A stretch of DNA of 64,000 nt from Flavobacteriaceae bacterium (GCA_028281065.1 JANQKN010000014.1:1-64000), one strand, 5' to 3'. Counted from the stretch's first letter, positions 18,433 to 28,690 are shown. Made by a program: numbers and translations. Notes: a model not told the origin generated them from the letters alone.

Positions 18433-19266
18433 TTAATCTAAGATAATAGTATACGTTTCTCCATTCACGGTAAGGGTTGCAATATTGTCGCAAGTACCAT
18501 CACCAAAGTCTAGGATTCCAGTTCCATTGTTTCGGGTAATTTCTACCGTTCCACTAACAAAATGCGGGCAGGTCGCTTCCCTGCGTAGGGGTTCAATAAC
18601 AATTGCATAGTGCGAAAACCCGGTACTTACATCGATATCACGATTTCCTGTTACCAAGAATACATTGTCTTCCCAAGTACCACTTCCAACCCCTTCAATC
18701 CACTCGGAGACACGGGTACCATCCAGGGTAACGACTACGCCATTAGGAAGGGTTACTTCCAAATCGTGGTTAACGGTATGCTGTGGATTTCCACTGGCAT
18801 TGTTCCGCTCCCTAAACAAAGAACCTCCCCCAGCAATAAACTTGTTATTGTAGGCAAAATTCTCCAGGTCGTAGGTAATGGTTACTGTACCCGCTTGCGA
18901 TGGGTTGTAGGTAAGATACAGGATTCCCGATACGATATCCCCATTGGGAAGTTGGCAAGCCTGTCCAAAATTAAGGGTAACAAACTTTACTCCATTTTGC
19001 ATGCTCACAGTAATGGTAACACAGCTGGAAAAATAGCTGGAATTCCTTCCTTCTTCCTCTTCCTGCTCTGCATAGGCGATATCCATTAAATTGAAAAGCC
19101 CATCCGAAGCGATCTCGGCTTCGGTGGTTTGTTCGGCATTCTCTGCAGTAATTGCTGCCGTTGCATTTTCTTCGTTGGTTTCTGTGTCATCCTGACTACA
19201 GGAGGTAAAAAGGATGCTGATTCCCATAAGGAACAACGCTCCCGTTTTTAATACGTTCGTTTTCAT
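18433..19266 (-). CDS. Hypothetical lipoprotein
   Basis: A 277-residue protein with a lipoprotein signal (MKTNVLKTGALFLMGISILFTSC), followed by an acidic low-complexity linker rich in Glu, Thr and Ala. The rest reads as beta-rich repeats (VTITYDLENFAYNNKFIAGGGSLF, HDLEVTLPNGVVVTLDG, TVEITRNNGTGILDFGDGTCDN). No catalytic motif is visible and the family was not recognised; similar lipoproteins of unknown role are frequent in Flavobacteriia. It is a single gene with its own terminator. Confidence 0.75.
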   Translation of the reverse strand: MKTNVLKTGALFLMGISILFTSCSQDDTETNEENATAAITAENAEQTTEAEIASDGLFNLMDIAYAEQEEEEGRNSSYFSSCVTITVSMQNGVKFVTLNFGQACQLPNGDIVSGILYLTYNPSQAGTVTITYDLENFAYNNKFIAGGGSLFRERNNASGNPQHTVNHDLEVTLPNGVVVTLDGTRVSEWIEGVGSGTWEDNVFLVTGNRDIDVSTGFSHYAIVIEPLRREATCPHFVSGTVEITRNNGTGILDFGDGTCDNIATLTVNGETYTIILD

Positions 19267-19360
19267 AGTGTTTGTATTTAAGAGTTTTACATCCTTATGA
19301 CCCTATAAAAACAAAAGGGTTTAATCCCAACCCATAAAAATATTTTTTTCGGGCTAACCC

Positions 19361-19390
19361 TTTGCGAAACAATTAAAAAGGGTATCTTTG
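19361..19390 (+). promoter_or_regulatory. Promoter of rpsO
   Basis: A TTTG -33 box (19361-19364) and a TATCTTTG -7 box (19383-19390) are separated by 18 bases, a good match to the Bacteroidetes promoter. The predicted mRNA start is about 50 bases before the rpsO ATG. Confidence 0.7.
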
Positions 19391-19447
19391 CACCCTGATT
19401 ACGAGAAACGTAATTGTATACATAAAAATCATTTAAATAATATTGGC

Positions 19448-19717
19448 ATGTATTTATCACCTGAAAAAAAACAGGAAATTTTTGCAAAACACGGTAAAGG
19501 GAAAAACGATACCGGTTCTGCAGAAGGACAAATCGCTTTGTTCACTTACCGAATTGAACACCTAACCAAACACCTAAAAGACAACCACAAGGACTTCAAC
19601 ACAGAGCGTTCTTTGGTAAAACTAGTAGGTAAACGTCGTTCGCTTTTAAACTATCTAATGAAGAAAGACATCATGAGATACCGTGCGATCGTTAAGGAAT
19701 TAGGATTGCGTAAATAA
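19448..19717 (+). CDS. rpsO: 30S ribosomal protein S15
   Basis: An 89-residue S15 that binds the central domain of 16S rRNA. The family signature GSAEGQIALFTYRIEHLTKHLKDNHKD and SLVKLVGKRRSLLNYL is intact. The start is the ATG at 19448 (MYLSPEKKQEI); an upstream in-frame ATG at 19388 overlaps the promoter and is rejected. A terminator follows and pnp comes next, the usual order in many bacteria. Confidence 0.97.
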   Translation: MYLSPEKKQEIFAKHGKGKNDTGSAEGQIALFTYRIEHLTKHLKDNHKDFNTERSLVKLVGKRRSLLNYLMKKDIMRYRAIVKELGLRK

Positions 19718-19725
19718 GAAAAATC

Positions 19726-19751
19726 GAGGGGGCAGTTTGTCCCCTCTTTTT
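19726..19751 (+). terminator. Terminator after rpsO
   Basis: GAGGGG pairs with CCCCTC (19741-19746) around a 9-base loop and is followed by five T. It lies 8 bases after the rpsO stop. Confidence 0.75.
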
Positions 19752-19896
19752 ATATTACCCAAGGGCTTAGCCCTAAGCATACTGAAAAAGCTACCCTCAG
19801 TTTTTCATTGGTCACACCACAACAACACAACTTACGGCCGAAAAACGGTCGCTGACCATTACGAATGCCCATATACAATGGGATAATGAAAAACAA

Positions 19897-22131
19897 ATGA
19901 TACCACAAGTATTTAGAGAGGTCATAGACCTTGGTGACGGTAGGGAAATATCTATCGAAACCGGAAAATTAGCAAAGCAGGCCCACGGTTCTGTTGTTGT
20001 TCAATCTGGAAAATGTATGTTGCTTTGTACCGTAGTTTCCAATTACAAACAAAGCGATGTAGATTTTCTACCCCTAACGGTAGATTATCGTGAAAAATTT
20101 GCCGCTTCTGGTCGCTATCCAGGAGGTTTCTTTAAAAGAGAAGCTCGTCCTAGTGACGGAGAAGTATTAACTATGCGTTTGGTGGACCGTGTATTGCGCC
20201 CCCTTTTTCCTAAGGATTACCACAGTGAGACACAAGTGATGATTCAGTTAATGTCCCACGACGAAGACGTAATGCCAGATGCTATGGCTGGATTGGCAGC
20301 TTCTGCAGCCATCCAACTTTCGGATTTCCCTTTTGAATGTGCTATTTCCGAAGTCCGTGTAGGACGTATTAACGGAGAATTCATCATCAACCCTTCCAGA
20401 GCGCAATTGGACGAAAGTGACATCGACATGGTGATCGGTGCTTCCCAAGACAGCGTAATGATGGTAGAAGGTGAAATGGACGAGATTTCTGAAGAAGAAA
20501 TGACCGAAGCCATCAAATTTGCGCATGAAGCCATTAAGGTACAATGTGCTGCTCAGATTCGTTTGGCAGAAGCCTTCGGTAAGAAGGAAGTTCGTGAATA
20601 CGAAGGAGAAAGAGAAGACGAAGACCTTCAGAAAAAAATCCACGACATGGCATACGACAAAGTATATGCCGTAGCCAAGCAAGGATCTTCCAAAAAAGAA
20701 AGGGGTATGGCCTTTTCAGAAATCAAGGAAGAAATCCTAGCTTCTTTTACCGAAGAAGAATTGGAAGATATTGGAGACTTGGTTTCCAAATACTACAACA
20801 AAGCCGAAAAAGAAGCCGTTCGCGATCTTACCCTTAACGAAGGACTTCGATTGGACGGTAGAAAAACCGACGAAATCCGTCCTATCTGGTGTGAAGTAGA
20901 TTACCTTCCATCCACGCACGGATCATCCATCTTTACCCGTGGGGAAACCCAAGCTTTGGCAACCGTAACCTTGGGAACTTCCCGTGAAGCCAACGTAATC
21001 GACATGCCATCTTACGAAGGTGAAGAGACTTTCTACCTTCACTACAACTTCCCTCCTTTCTCGACCGGGGAAGCACGCCCTATTAGAGGAACGTCCCGTC
21101 GTGAGGTTGGACACGGTAACCTGGCACAACGTGCTTTAAAAGGAATGGTTCCAGACGATTGCCCTTATACCGTTCGTGTAGTAAGTGAAGTATTGGAATC
21201 CAACGGTTCCTCTTCCATGGCAACCGTATGTAGTGGAACCATGGCATTGATGGATGCCGGGGTTCAATTAAAGAAGCCCGTTTCTGGAATCGCCATGGGA
21301 TTGATTTCTGATGGTGACAGTGGCAAATATGCTGTATTGAGTGATATCCTAGGGGACGAAGATCACTTAGGGGATATGGACTTTAAAGTAACGGGTACTG
21401 CCGATGGTATTACGGCTTGCCAGATGGACATTAAGATCAAGGGACTTAGCTATGAGATCTTGATCAATGCATTGAACCAAGCCCGTGACGGACGTCTTCA
21501 TATTTTGGAGAAATTAACCGACACCATTGCTACACCTAACCCAGATGTAAAACCACATGCTCCAAAAATGGTTACTACTACCATTGCAAACGAGTACATT
21601 GGTGCCCTTATTGGTCCTGGAGGAAAAGTGATCCAAGAGCTTCAGAAAGAAACCAAAACCACAATCGTTATCAACGAAGACCCAGTTACCGAAGAAGGAA
21701 TTGTAGAGATTCTTGGTACAGATCAGGCGGGTATCGACGCGGTATTGGCTAAGATCGACTCCATCACCTTTAAACCTGAGGTGGGAAGTGTGTATGAAGT
21801 AAAAGTGATTAAGATTTTGGATTTTGGCGCTGTTGTTGAATACGTAGATGCTCCAGGAAACGAAACCTTATTGCACGTTTCTGAATTGGCTTGGGAACGC
21901 ACCGAAAATGTAACCGATGTGGTAAACATTGGCGACGTGATCGATGTGAAGTATTTCGGGATCGATTCCCGAACCCGAAAGGAAAAGGTTTCCCGAAAGG
22001 CAATTTTGCCAAAGCCTGAAGGGTATCAAGACCGCCCAAAACGTGACGGAAACCGAAGCGGTGGAAATCATAGAGGACGTGACAACAGAAATCGCGACAA
22101 CAGAAACCGCGACCACAAAAAGAAAGACTAA
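19897..22131 (+). CDS. pnp: Polyribonucleotide nucleotidyltransferase (PNPase)
   Basis: A 744-residue phosphorolytic 3'-5' exoribonuclease of RNA turnover. Two RNase PH modules are visible ([21 protein letters not shown] in the first; [44 protein letters not shown] in the second). They are followed by a KH domain with [15 protein letters not shown] near residue 570 and an S1 domain ([17 protein letters not shown]). The C-terminus has an unusual arginine-asparagine-aspartate-rich tail of about 40 residues, probably an RNA-binding extension. The start at 19897 places the usual N-terminus ([22 protein letters not shown]). Confidence 0.97.
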   Translation: MIPQVFREVIDLGDGREISIETGKLAKQAHGSVVVQSGKCMLLCTVVSNYKQSDVDFLPLTVDYREKFAASGRYPGGFFKREARPSDGEVLTMRLVDRVLRPLFPKDYHSETQVMIQLMSHDEDVMPDAMAGLAASAAIQLSDFPFECAISEVRVGRINGEFIINPSRAQLDESDIDMVIGASQDSVMMVEGEMDEISEEEMTEAIKFAHEAIKVQCAAQIRLAEAFGKKEVREYEGEREDEDLQKKIHDMAYDKVYAVAKQGSSKKERGMAFSEIKEEILASFTEEELEDIGDLVSKYYNKAEKEAVRDLTLNEGLRLDGRKTDEIRPIWCEVDYLPSTHGSSIFTRGETQALATVTLGTSREANVIDMPSYEGEETFYLHYNFPPFSTGEARPIRGTSRREVGHGNLAQRALKGMVPDDCPYTVRVVSEVLESNGSSSMATVCSGTMALMDAGVQLKKPVSGIAMGLISDGDSGKYAVLSDILGDEDHLGDMDFKVTGTADGITACQMDIKIKGLSYEILINALNQARDGRLHILEKLTDTIATPNPDVKPHAPKMVTTTIANEYIGALIGPGGKVIQELQKETKTTIVINEDPVTEEGIVEILGTDQAGIDAVLAKIDSITFKPEVGSVYEVKVIKILDFGAVVEYVDAPGNETLLHVSELAWERTENVTDVVNIGDVIDVKYFGIDSRTRKEKVSRKAILPKPEGYQDRPKRDGNRSGGNHRGRDNRNRDNRNRDHKKKD

Positions 22132-22149
22132 ACGACTTTCCTAGATAAC

Positions 22150-22180
22150 AAAAAGCCTTCCCTTTCGGAAGGCTTTTTTT
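22150..22180 (+). terminator. Rho-independent terminator of pnp
   Basis: GCCTTCC pairs with GGAAGGC (22167-22173) around a 5-base loop and is flanked by A- and T-runs. It ends one base before the first ATG of the next frame, which argues for a later start of the sigma factor gene. Confidence 0.88.
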
Positions 22181-22282
22181 ATGCTCACAATCAAGATATT
22201 ACTACTTTTTTTCTTAGCTCACGCAACTTTTTACTTTCTTACAGACTATATAATAGAAATTTCACAAAACAAGTTTTTGCAC

Positions 22283-22831
22283 TTGGAGCTCAAAGAATTA
22301 ATTAAAAAGGCCAAAAAGAACAGCAGGGAGGCGCAAGGAGAACTGTTCAGAAGATACAAAGACAAGATTTATTTTTTGTCGTTGAAGTATTGCCGTAATC
22401 AAGAAGATGCCGAAGACAATTTGCAAGATGCTTTTGTTACTATTTTTTCTAAGATTCAAGACTATAAAGGAAAAGGTTCTTTTGAAGGGTGGATGAAACG
22501 TATCGCGATATACAAAGCCATAGACCGATACAAAAACCAGAAAGAAATACCCTTTCCCGAATTGCGCGATACAACGGTTACCGACACCCATGTGGAAAGT
22601 GACCTACTGAACATTCCCTTGAACACCCTGTTGCAATGCATCCAAGAGCTACCGGATCGGTATAGGATGGTGTTCAACTTGTACCAAATGGACAACTATT
22701 CGCATAAAGAAATCGCAGCGTTGTTGTCCATTACAGAAAGCACATCAAAATCGAATTACCATAGAGCCAAATTGATTTTGAAAGAACAATTAAGCCCAGA
22801 GCTAACAAAAACCCCAATAGCTAAGTCATGA
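22283..22831 (+). CDS. ECF-type RNA polymerase sigma factor
   Basis: A sigma-70 family extracytoplasmic-function sigma factor of about 182 residues. Region 2 reads AQGELFRRYKDKIYFLSLKYCRNQEDAEDNLQDAFVTIF and KGSFEGWMKRIAIYKAIDRYK; region 4 reads LPDRYRMVFNLYQMDNYSHKEIAALLSITESTSKSNYHRAKLIL. I prefer the TTG at 22283 (MELKELIKKA), the usual family start. The frame is open back to an ATG at 22181, but that ATG abuts the pnp terminator and would add a hydrophobic N-terminus. It overlaps the next gene by four bases, implying coupling to its likely regulator. Confidence 0.85.
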   Translation: MELKELIKKAKKNSREAQGELFRRYKDKIYFLSLKYCRNQEDAEDNLQDAFVTIFSKIQDYKGKGSFEGWMKRIAIYKAIDRYKNQKEIPFPELRDTTVTDTHVESDLLNIPLNTLLQCIQELPDRYRMVFNLYQMDNYSHKEIAALLSITESTSKSNYHRAKLILKEQLSPELTKTPIAKS

Positions 22832-24411
22832 ACACAAAAAAAGACATAGGAAAAATAATCTCGGAGCGATTGGAAGAGGCTTCCTTCGTCGCAGACGAAA
22901 AACAATGGACCGCCATTGTACAGCGTCTGGATGAAAAGAAAAGAAAAAGACGTTTCTTATTCGCCTTGTTGCTCCTTCTTACGGGTACTTTGGGATTCCT
23001 GTTGTTCTCTCCATTTTCAGATAGACAGGATGAAACAAAAATTGGCAATGAAGAGACCGTGAATACCCAAAACACCCCAACGGAAAATATACAAGAAAAC
23101 AATACAGACCACGCTACTACTACACTAAATAAAGTAAACCCATCTGAAAAAAGGAATGTGTTGGGACTAGACAGCATCAACAAAAACGTCCCTAACATTC
23201 AGGGAGATACCCCACAAACAGAGTCTTCGACAGAAACAAATGAAGGCAATAGCATAATTGCAGAAACTCCGCTGGAAAAAAAAGGAAACCAACAAAACAA
23301 TTTGGTTACTAGTTCAGCTTTAAAAAACAAGAATACTACCAAGGTCGTAGACAAGACAAATGCATCAAAACCAATACCTAAAAAGAATACGAGCTTCGAT
23401 ACTGGAGCTACTCAAAAAACGTCGTATTACTACTACAACAGTGCCGACAATACAACATTGGAAACGGAAAACAAAAAGGTGATAGACAGTATTCTTTCTA
23501 ACCCTAAAACCGGTGTTACAAAAGATGATAGTAATAATGGAAACAATTCTAATGGGATAGACGACCTTCAACTTCAGAAGGATACTGATGCGGCAGATCA
23601 AGCTCAATATACGCTCGATTCAAAAACGGGGGAATCTGACTATAATTCAGAAAAAACAGAGGTTCAGGATAGTTTAAAGACCAAGGGAGTTAAGTTCAAG
23701 GAGGATGATAAGGAAGCGATTTCCGATTCTTTATCAATACAAGAAGAAGAGGAAACAAAATCCCGTTGGGGAATCCGTGCCATTGGAGCACCCACTTACT
23801 ATAGTGTACCCCACAACGGATCCATTTTTGGGAGAAGTGTAGAGGTTACCTCTTCCGAAGGGCAATTCACTTTTAACTATGGAGCAGAGGTTAATTTCGA
23901 ATTCAACAAAAAAATGTCGATAAGCTTAGGTGCACTAAGAACCAAATTGACGAATACAAGTAATGCAATACACTCTTTCAATGTAGTAACCGACACACTT
24001 ACCACTATCGAGTCCGTTGCTGTAAGGCTAAAGCAAGACATAGAATACATTGAGGTTCCCCTTACATTAGATTATACCTTTTTAGGTAAGGAAAAGCTTG
24101 GGGTAAAGGCCTTAGGGGGATTCAGCACCTATTTTTTGACCAACAATGATATTACCATCGAAGATATAGGCGAAACACCCACACCATTCAATCCAACAGA
24201 AAACCTATCCCGTATAAACCTAAGCCTTAACATAGGGATTGGATTCTATGGCGCATTAGCAGACAATCTCTATTTCGAATTTAGACCCCTATACAAATAC
24301 CATATAAACACCTACCAGACAAGTTCCCGAAACACGAGTTATTCCTTTGGGCTTAATTTCGGGCTCCGCTATGTGTTCGATAAAAAAAAGAAAGAAATAC
24401 CGAAGGGTTAA
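22828..24411 (+). CDS. Membrane protein with cytoplasmic stub and predicted outer membrane barrel, likely sigma-factor partner
   Basis: A 527-residue protein translated from ATGA overlap with the sigma factor. The N-terminal 45 residues are charged and helical (ERLEEASFVADEKQWTAIVQRLDEKKRKRR), followed by one membrane segment at about 46-62. Residues 70-310 are low-complexity, rich in Asn, Thr, Asp and Lys, so a periplasmic linker. The C-terminal 200 residues look like an outer membrane beta-barrel (YIEVPLTLDYTFLGKEKLGVKALGGFSTYF, YSFGLNFGLRYVF). The position and the cytoplasmic stub suggest an anti-sigma role. No anti-sigma motif was recognised with certainty. Confidence 0.7.
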   Translation: MNTKKDIGKIISERLEEASFVADEKQWTAIVQRLDEKKRKRRFLFALLLLLTGTLGFLLFSPFSDRQDETKIGNEETVNTQNTPTENIQENNTDHATTTLNKVNPSEKRNVLGLDSINKNVPNIQGDTPQTESSTETNEGNSIIAETPLEKKGNQQNNLVTSSALKNKNTTKVVDKTNASKPIPKKNTSFDTGATQKTSYYYYNSADNTTLETENKKVIDSILSNPKTGVTKDDSNNGNNSNGIDDLQLQKDTDAADQAQYTLDSKTGESDYNSEKTEVQDSLKTKGVKFKEDDKEAISDSLSIQEEEETKSRWGIRAIGAPTYYSVPHNGSIFGRSVEVTSSEGQFTFNYGAEVNFEFNKKMSISLGALRTKLTNTSNAIHSFNVVTDTLTTIESVAVRLKQDIEYIEVPLTLDYTFLGKEKLGVKALGGFSTYFLTNNDITIEDIGETPTPFNPTENLSRINLSLNIGIGFYGALADNLYFEFRPLYKYHINTYQTSSRNTSYSFGLNFGLRYVFDKKKKEIPKG

Positions 24412-24523
24412 ATTCTCTTTTGAATAGAAGAAGGTATTTATCGCAATTCAAGTTTTAAGACTCCTTTTTCTTTCAATAGAGGCCGTTAAACCTTAGATTT
24501 AAATTAAAAAAAGATCAACATCT

Positions 24524-25588
24524 ATGAAAAAGTTAGCACTAACATCCTTGGCATTGCTATGCCTAATTTTAACGAGCTGTGAAAACGAACCCATTGGGGA
24601 AACCATCATTAACCGGGATACCTTCGAGGTAGATTCCGAGCTCTACGCCCTTTTGGAACGCACCCCTGGAGATGCAGCCGAAGACCCTTTGGAATGCATC
24701 GATTTTAACTACGCCTTTGTCATTTTCATTTTCGATGAAAACCTGGAATACATAGAACCCATATCCATCCAGGACAATGAACAGTTTATAGGCTTGCTTA
24801 ACGCCATGCCCGACAACTATTCCATAAGTATTAGTTACCCCATAAAAGGAACACAAAGCAATGGAGAATTGTTGGAAATAAACAATAACGACGAGCTAAA
24901 GGAAGCTTTGGAAGCCTGTGAAAAAGACGAAGAGCTACGCAATTGCAACGGTACCTTTAGATCCTGCTATTGGCAGATCGACGAATGGGAAGGCTATGAA
25001 AATGGTTATGAAGGCTTGTATATTGCCGTAAACGATCACGATTTATTACAACTTCATGTAGGCACCAAAATCTACTTTGGTTCCTGGGTTACTTTCCATA
25101 TCGGTGACGAACTGCACATGAATGTTAGTTTTATTACCGAAGAGGAAAATGAGGTAGGTAGCTTCTGGAACAACGACTGGAGGGTCATTTCATTAAGCGA
25201 TAATCTTATTGAACTGGAAAATGGTCCCCGTAGAGTGAGGATCATACAGAATTGCGACTGGAGCTGTGAGACACAAGTATATCAAGTATGTGAACAAGAT
25301 GGGACTCCCGGCGAGGCTTTGTTAAACCTATACGATTACAGCCTCTGTACCGAAATACCTACAACACACGATAGGTCCAGCTCTCTTTTGCTTTCCTATT
25401 TTGAAACCGAACAGGATGCCATAGATGATGTTAACGAAGTAGAACCTGCGGAATACACCAATGTATCCAATCCGCAGACCATTTATTTCCGGATAGAAAC
25501 CATAGAGGAAGAAGAACTCTTGGGAATCGAGTCTTTCGATATAGAAGCCATTCCATGCGATCCATTATCGCAAGGAAATAATAAGTAA
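24524..25588 (+). CDS. Hypothetical lipoprotein
   Basis: A 354-residue lipoprotein: signal MKKLALTSLALLCLILTSC, then an acidic mature part. It contains cysteine-rich stretches (CEKDEELRNCNGTFRSCYW and NCDWSCETQVYQVC) and a segment resembling a beta-sandwich or lipocalin-like fold (LHVGTKIYFGSWVTFHIGDELHMNVSF). No known family was identified. It lies 112 bases after the barrel gene and ends at a strong terminator, so it could belong to the regulon of the upstream sigma factor; that is inference from position only. Confidence 0.72.
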   Translation: MKKLALTSLALLCLILTSCENEPIGETIINRDTFEVDSELYALLERTPGDAAEDPLECIDFNYAFVIFIFDENLEYIEPISIQDNEQFIGLLNAMPDNYSISISYPIKGTQSNGELLEINNNDELKEALEACEKDEELRNCNGTFRSCYWQIDEWEGYENGYEGLYIAVNDHDLLQLHVGTKIYFGSWVTFHIGDELHMNVSFITEEENEVGSFWNNDWRVISLSDNLIELENGPRRVRIIQNCDWSCETQVYQVCEQDGTPGEALLNLYDYSLCTEIPTTHDRSSSLLLSYFETEQDAIDDVNEVEPAEYTNVSNPQTIYFRIETIEEEELLGIESFDIEAIPCDPLSQGNNK

Positions 25589-25594
25589 GCATAT

Positions 25595-25629
25595 AAAAAG
25601 GGCTTGTAGTATGGTTACAAGCCCTTTTA
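25595..25629. terminator. Bidirectional terminator between convergent genes
   Basis: A perfect 13-bp stem (AAAAGGGCTTGTA with TACAAGCCCTTTT) with a 7-base loop and A/T runs on both sides lies between two convergent genes and can serve both. Confidence 0.85.
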
Positions 25630-25653
25630 TCCTCTTTTTTTATCCTAGCAAAG

Positions 25654-26436
25654 TTAGCTTTTGAACTGCCAATTTATAAAAGGCAAAGACCGCTTACCGT
25701 TCTTGTTCCAAAGCCCTAACTGAATCCCCCTTAAATCCTTGGAATCGTTCCACAAACCTACCTGTATACCATACATGCGCTCATGGGATATATTAACAAT
25801 TCCTGTCTGGACCCCTTTAAACTGCTGGTTCAAGTTTTCCAAGCCCAATTGAAGCCCATGTCCAGTGGTTCTTATTGAATTCCACATTCCGATTTGGATA
25901 CCATTATATCGATGCCCCAAGTTGCCAAGGCCCAAGGATATACCATTCCCTTTATATAAATCATTCCCAAATCCCCCAATAAATATCCCGTTGCCGGATT
26001 CGACCATATTTGTCATTCCAACCACGGATATACCATTCATACGATACAAATATTGCATTACCAAACTAGCCGAAAAACCATTTACATAGGTTTCGCCAAA
26101 AGTTCCCGTGGAAAAATTCCAACCATAAATGATCTCTGTAGGGGCTTGTGCGAGTGTCTTTTCGAAAGAATCCTGAGTAGTTGAAACTGGGGATTTTGGT
26201 ATTATAAAACTAAACACCCCAAATATGGACGGTTCAACCCGAACTCCAAATGTGCGGGTTAAGGTAGTATCATTTTTAATAATATCCTTGGGGAATGCAG
26301 CCAATGAAAGTCCAACTATATCCACATTCTTGCTATGGGTGATCCATGCAGGTGCCCTAAGTTTCCGTTTTTCTTGTTGGGCTTGCGCCACCAAAGTAGT
26401 AGCAAACAATGCCAGTAGTATCATCTTGATTTTCAT
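25654..26436 (-). CDS. Secreted LA_2272-type surface-repeat protein
   Basis: A 260-residue protein with a signal peptide (MKIKMILLALFATTLVAQA). The C-terminal half consists of about eight repeats of roughly 16-20 residues with the pattern NGIQIGMWN, HGLQLGLENL, KGVQTGIVN, YGIQVGLWN and RGIQLGLWN. This G-I-Q-x-G-x-W-N pattern matches the LA_2272 surface repeat, probably short antiparallel beta strands in an outer membrane or surface protein. Function unknown. It is divergent from an HTH-like regulator, which could control it. Confidence 0.75.
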   Translation of the reverse strand: MKIKMILLALFATTLVAQAQQEKRKLRAPAWITHSKNVDIVGLSLAAFPKDIIKNDTTLTRTFGVRVEPSIFGVFSFIIPKSPVSTTQDSFEKTLAQAPTEIIYGWNFSTGTFGETYVNGFSASLVMQYLYRMNGISVVGMTNMVESGNGIFIGGFGNDLYKGNGISLGLGNLGHRYNGIQIGMWNSIRTTGHGLQLGLENLNQQFKGVQTGIVNISHERMYGIQVGLWNDSKDLRGIQLGLWNKNGKRSLPFINWQFKS

Positions 26437-26553
26437 ACTTTTTGAATTTAGTTACTGTTCAAAACTATTGCTATATTCACATAATTAATCTGTATTTTCA
26501 CAATGTAATAGTTTATTTTTTGTGATACTCACAAATATTGTATCTTTACTATT

Positions 26554-27522
26554 ATGTTTCAACAGGAGTTTTTGGATCGGATAAAGAAAAGACTACCCGC
26601 AAACAGTTCTTTAATCGAAGGGGTCGCCGAGGCTTTGGATATTAGTTACGACGCTGCACACCGACGAACCAGCTTAAAAAGCAAGCTGTCTTTGGAAGAA
26701 AGTATGGTGTTGGCACGAAGATTCCATATTTCCCTGGACAAATTGCAGGAGGTAACATCCAACGATATAGTCGCTGTTCAAAAAACAGCTTCCATAACTA
26801 ACGAAGAAGAACTACAGAAATACTTCGAAAGGTCCTACACTTCCCTATCCTCATTAAAGGCTAGTAAAGAAGGGCACCTTTTATATTCCGCAAAGGATAT
26901 CCCACTCTTTTATTTATTGGAAGGCAACCTACTTACTCGGTTCAAATGCTACGTATGGTTAAAACTTTTAAACCCAAACTTTACGGACAAAAAGTTTTCC
27001 GAATTCCATCCCAACTTGTCCCTACTCACCTCAGCCAAAGAATTGGCTAGTATCTACAGCAACCTAACCGTAAGCGAGATTTGGGACATTACCACTATAA
27101 ACAGTACCCTAAAGCAAATTCATTTCTACTATGAAGCAGGATTGTTGGATATAGAAGACGCATTGCAGTTATGCACCCATTTGGAAGAGTTAATAAGTGG
27201 GGTAGCAAAAAAAGTTTCAAAAAACAACGGGACGTTCCAGCTTTTCTACAACGAACTGTTGCTCATGAACAACCAAGTGTTGGTGCAAACCCCAACCCAA
27301 CAGTCCTTGTACGTTCCTTTTTCGATGCTCTCCTATTACTTAACAAGCGACCCACACACCTGCGAACAGGCTTTCAATTATTTTCAAAAACAATTGGAGC
27401 ATTCCAAATTGCTAAACAAGGCAGGCGAAAAAGAGCAGAAAACATTCTTCAATAAAATATATTCCAAAATAAATTCCTTAAAACAGCTCCTTTCTGCTGT
27501 TGAGAACTTAAATTTTGAATGA
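26554..27522 (+). CDS. Helix-turn-helix-like transcriptional regulator
   Basis: A 322-residue soluble protein. The first 65 residues form a predicted helix-turn-helix (LIEGVAEALDISYDAAHRRTSLKSKLSLEESMVLARRFHISLDKL), close to the BetR/XRE-like type seen in Bacteroidota. The remaining 250 residues are helical with no recognised domain and may be a ligand or protein-binding region. It is divergent from the surface-repeat gene, with 117 bases between starts, so a shared control region is plausible. Confidence 0.65.
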   Translation: MFQQEFLDRIKKRLPANSSLIEGVAEALDISYDAAHRRTSLKSKLSLEESMVLARRFHISLDKLQEVTSNDIVAVQKTASITNEEELQKYFERSYTSLSSLKASKEGHLLYSAKDIPLFYLLEGNLLTRFKCYVWLKLLNPNFTDKKFSEFHPNLSLLTSAKELASIYSNLTVSEIWDITTINSTLKQIHFYYEAGLLDIEDALQLCTHLEELISGVAKKVSKNNGTFQLFYNELLLMNNQVLVQTPTQQSLYVPFSMLSYYLTSDPHTCEQAFNYFQKQLEHSKLLNKAGEKEQKTFFNKIYSKINSLKQLLSAVENLNFE

Positions 27523-27665
27523 TTCTTAAAGCCCTAAAAACAAGTATTTTATCGGAGTTTTTTGTAATTAACCCGAAAAACATTTACAATAATGTAACTT
27601 TTTGGTAATCTTTTACGTATAACCCGATACGAAAGGAAAGATAACTTAAAGCGACATTACCTTAC

Positions 27666-28529
27666 ATGAGACAACTTAAAATCACAAAGCAGGTTACCAA
27701 TAGGGAAACTGCATCTTTGGACAAGTACCTACAGGAAATTGGAAAAGTTGACTTAATTACCGCAGACGAGGAAGTAGAATTGGCACAGCGCATTAAAGCG
27801 GGTGACCAACGTGCGTTGGAAAAATTGACCAAGGCAAACCTTCGTTTCGTGGTTTCGGTAGCAAAACAGTATCAGAATCAGGGATTAACCCTTCCCGATC
27901 TTATCAACGAAGGGAACCTGGGGCTTATAAAAGCAGCACAACGTTTTGACGAAACCCGTGGATTTAAATTTATTTCCTATGCCGTTTGGTGGATTAGACA
28001 ATCTATCCTACAAGCATTGGCAGAACAATCGCGTATTGTTCGTTTACCATTGAACAAAATTGGTAGTATCAATAAAATCAATAAGACGTTTGCCTTCCTA
28101 GAGCAAGCCCATGAGCGTCCACCTTCTGCAGAAGAAATTGCAAAAGAGCTGGATATGACGATTAATGACGTAAAAGAGTCTATGAAAAACTCCGGTCGTC
28201 ACGTCTCCATGGATGCGCCTTTGGTAGAAGGGGAAGATTCTAACCTTTACGATGTATTGCGTAGTGGGGAATCTCCAAACCCAGACCGTTCGCTGTTGCA
28301 CGAATCACTGCGTACAGAAATAGAACGTGCTTTGGAAACCCTTACACCTCGTGAGGCCGACGTAATTAGATTGTACTTTGGATTGGGGAATCAACACCCT
28401 ATGACCCTTGAAGAAATTGGGGAGACATTCGATCTTACCCGCGAACGAGTTCGCCAGATCAAGGAAAAAGCAATCCGCAGATTAAAACATACGTCCAGAA
28501 GTAAAATTTTAAAGACCTATTTGGGATAA
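27666..28529 (+). CDS. rpoD: Primary sigma factor RpoD/SigA
   Basis: A 287-residue sigma-70 of the short Bacteroidetes form. All conserved regions are present: 1.2 ([32 protein letters not shown]), 2 ([57 protein letters not shown]), 3 and 4 ([44 protein letters not shown]). It lacks region 1.1, as usual in this group. It directs transcription from the TAnnTTTG promoters found across the window. Confidence 0.96.
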   Translation: MRQLKITKQVTNRETASLDKYLQEIGKVDLITADEEVELAQRIKAGDQRALEKLTKANLRFVVSVAKQYQNQGLTLPDLINEGNLGLIKAAQRFDETRGFKFISYAVWWIRQSILQALAEQSRIVRLPLNKIGSINKINKTFAFLEQAHERPPSAEEIAKELDMTINDVKESMKNSGRHVSMDAPLVEGEDSNLYDVLRSGESPNPDRSLLHESLRTEIERALETLTPREADVIRLYFGLGNQHPMTLEEIGETFDLTRERVRQIKEKAIRRLKHTSRSKILKTYLG

Positions 28530-28589
28530 TACCCAATGACAGCAACAACAGTTACAAAACATAACTGTTCGTTTTTTGATTGATGAATG

Positions 28590-28618
28590 CCTCCGGAGTG
28601 ATTCCCGGAGGTTTTTTT
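28590..28618 (+). terminator. Rho-independent terminator of rpoD
   Basis: CCTCCGG pairs with CCGGAGG (28605-28611) around an 8-base loop and is followed by seven T, 60 bases after the rpoD stop. Confidence 0.85.
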
Positions 28619-28665
28619 ATCCCCTAGTTTTACCAAAGGGTTCTGGTTTTATAATTCATTATCAC

Positions 28666-28673
28666 TACTTTTG
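28666..28673 (+). promoter_or_regulatory. -7 promoter box of rpe
   Basis: TACTTTTG matches TAnnTTTG and lies 17 bases before the rpe ATG, so the mRNA leader must be very short. No convincing -33 box is visible. Confidence 0.5.
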
Positions 28674-28690
28674 CCCAAACCAACAATCTC

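Noticed and set aside
22181-22282. Start of the ECF sigma factor at the ATG at 22181
   Set aside because: It abuts the pnp terminator and adds a hydrophobic segment not seen in ECF factors.
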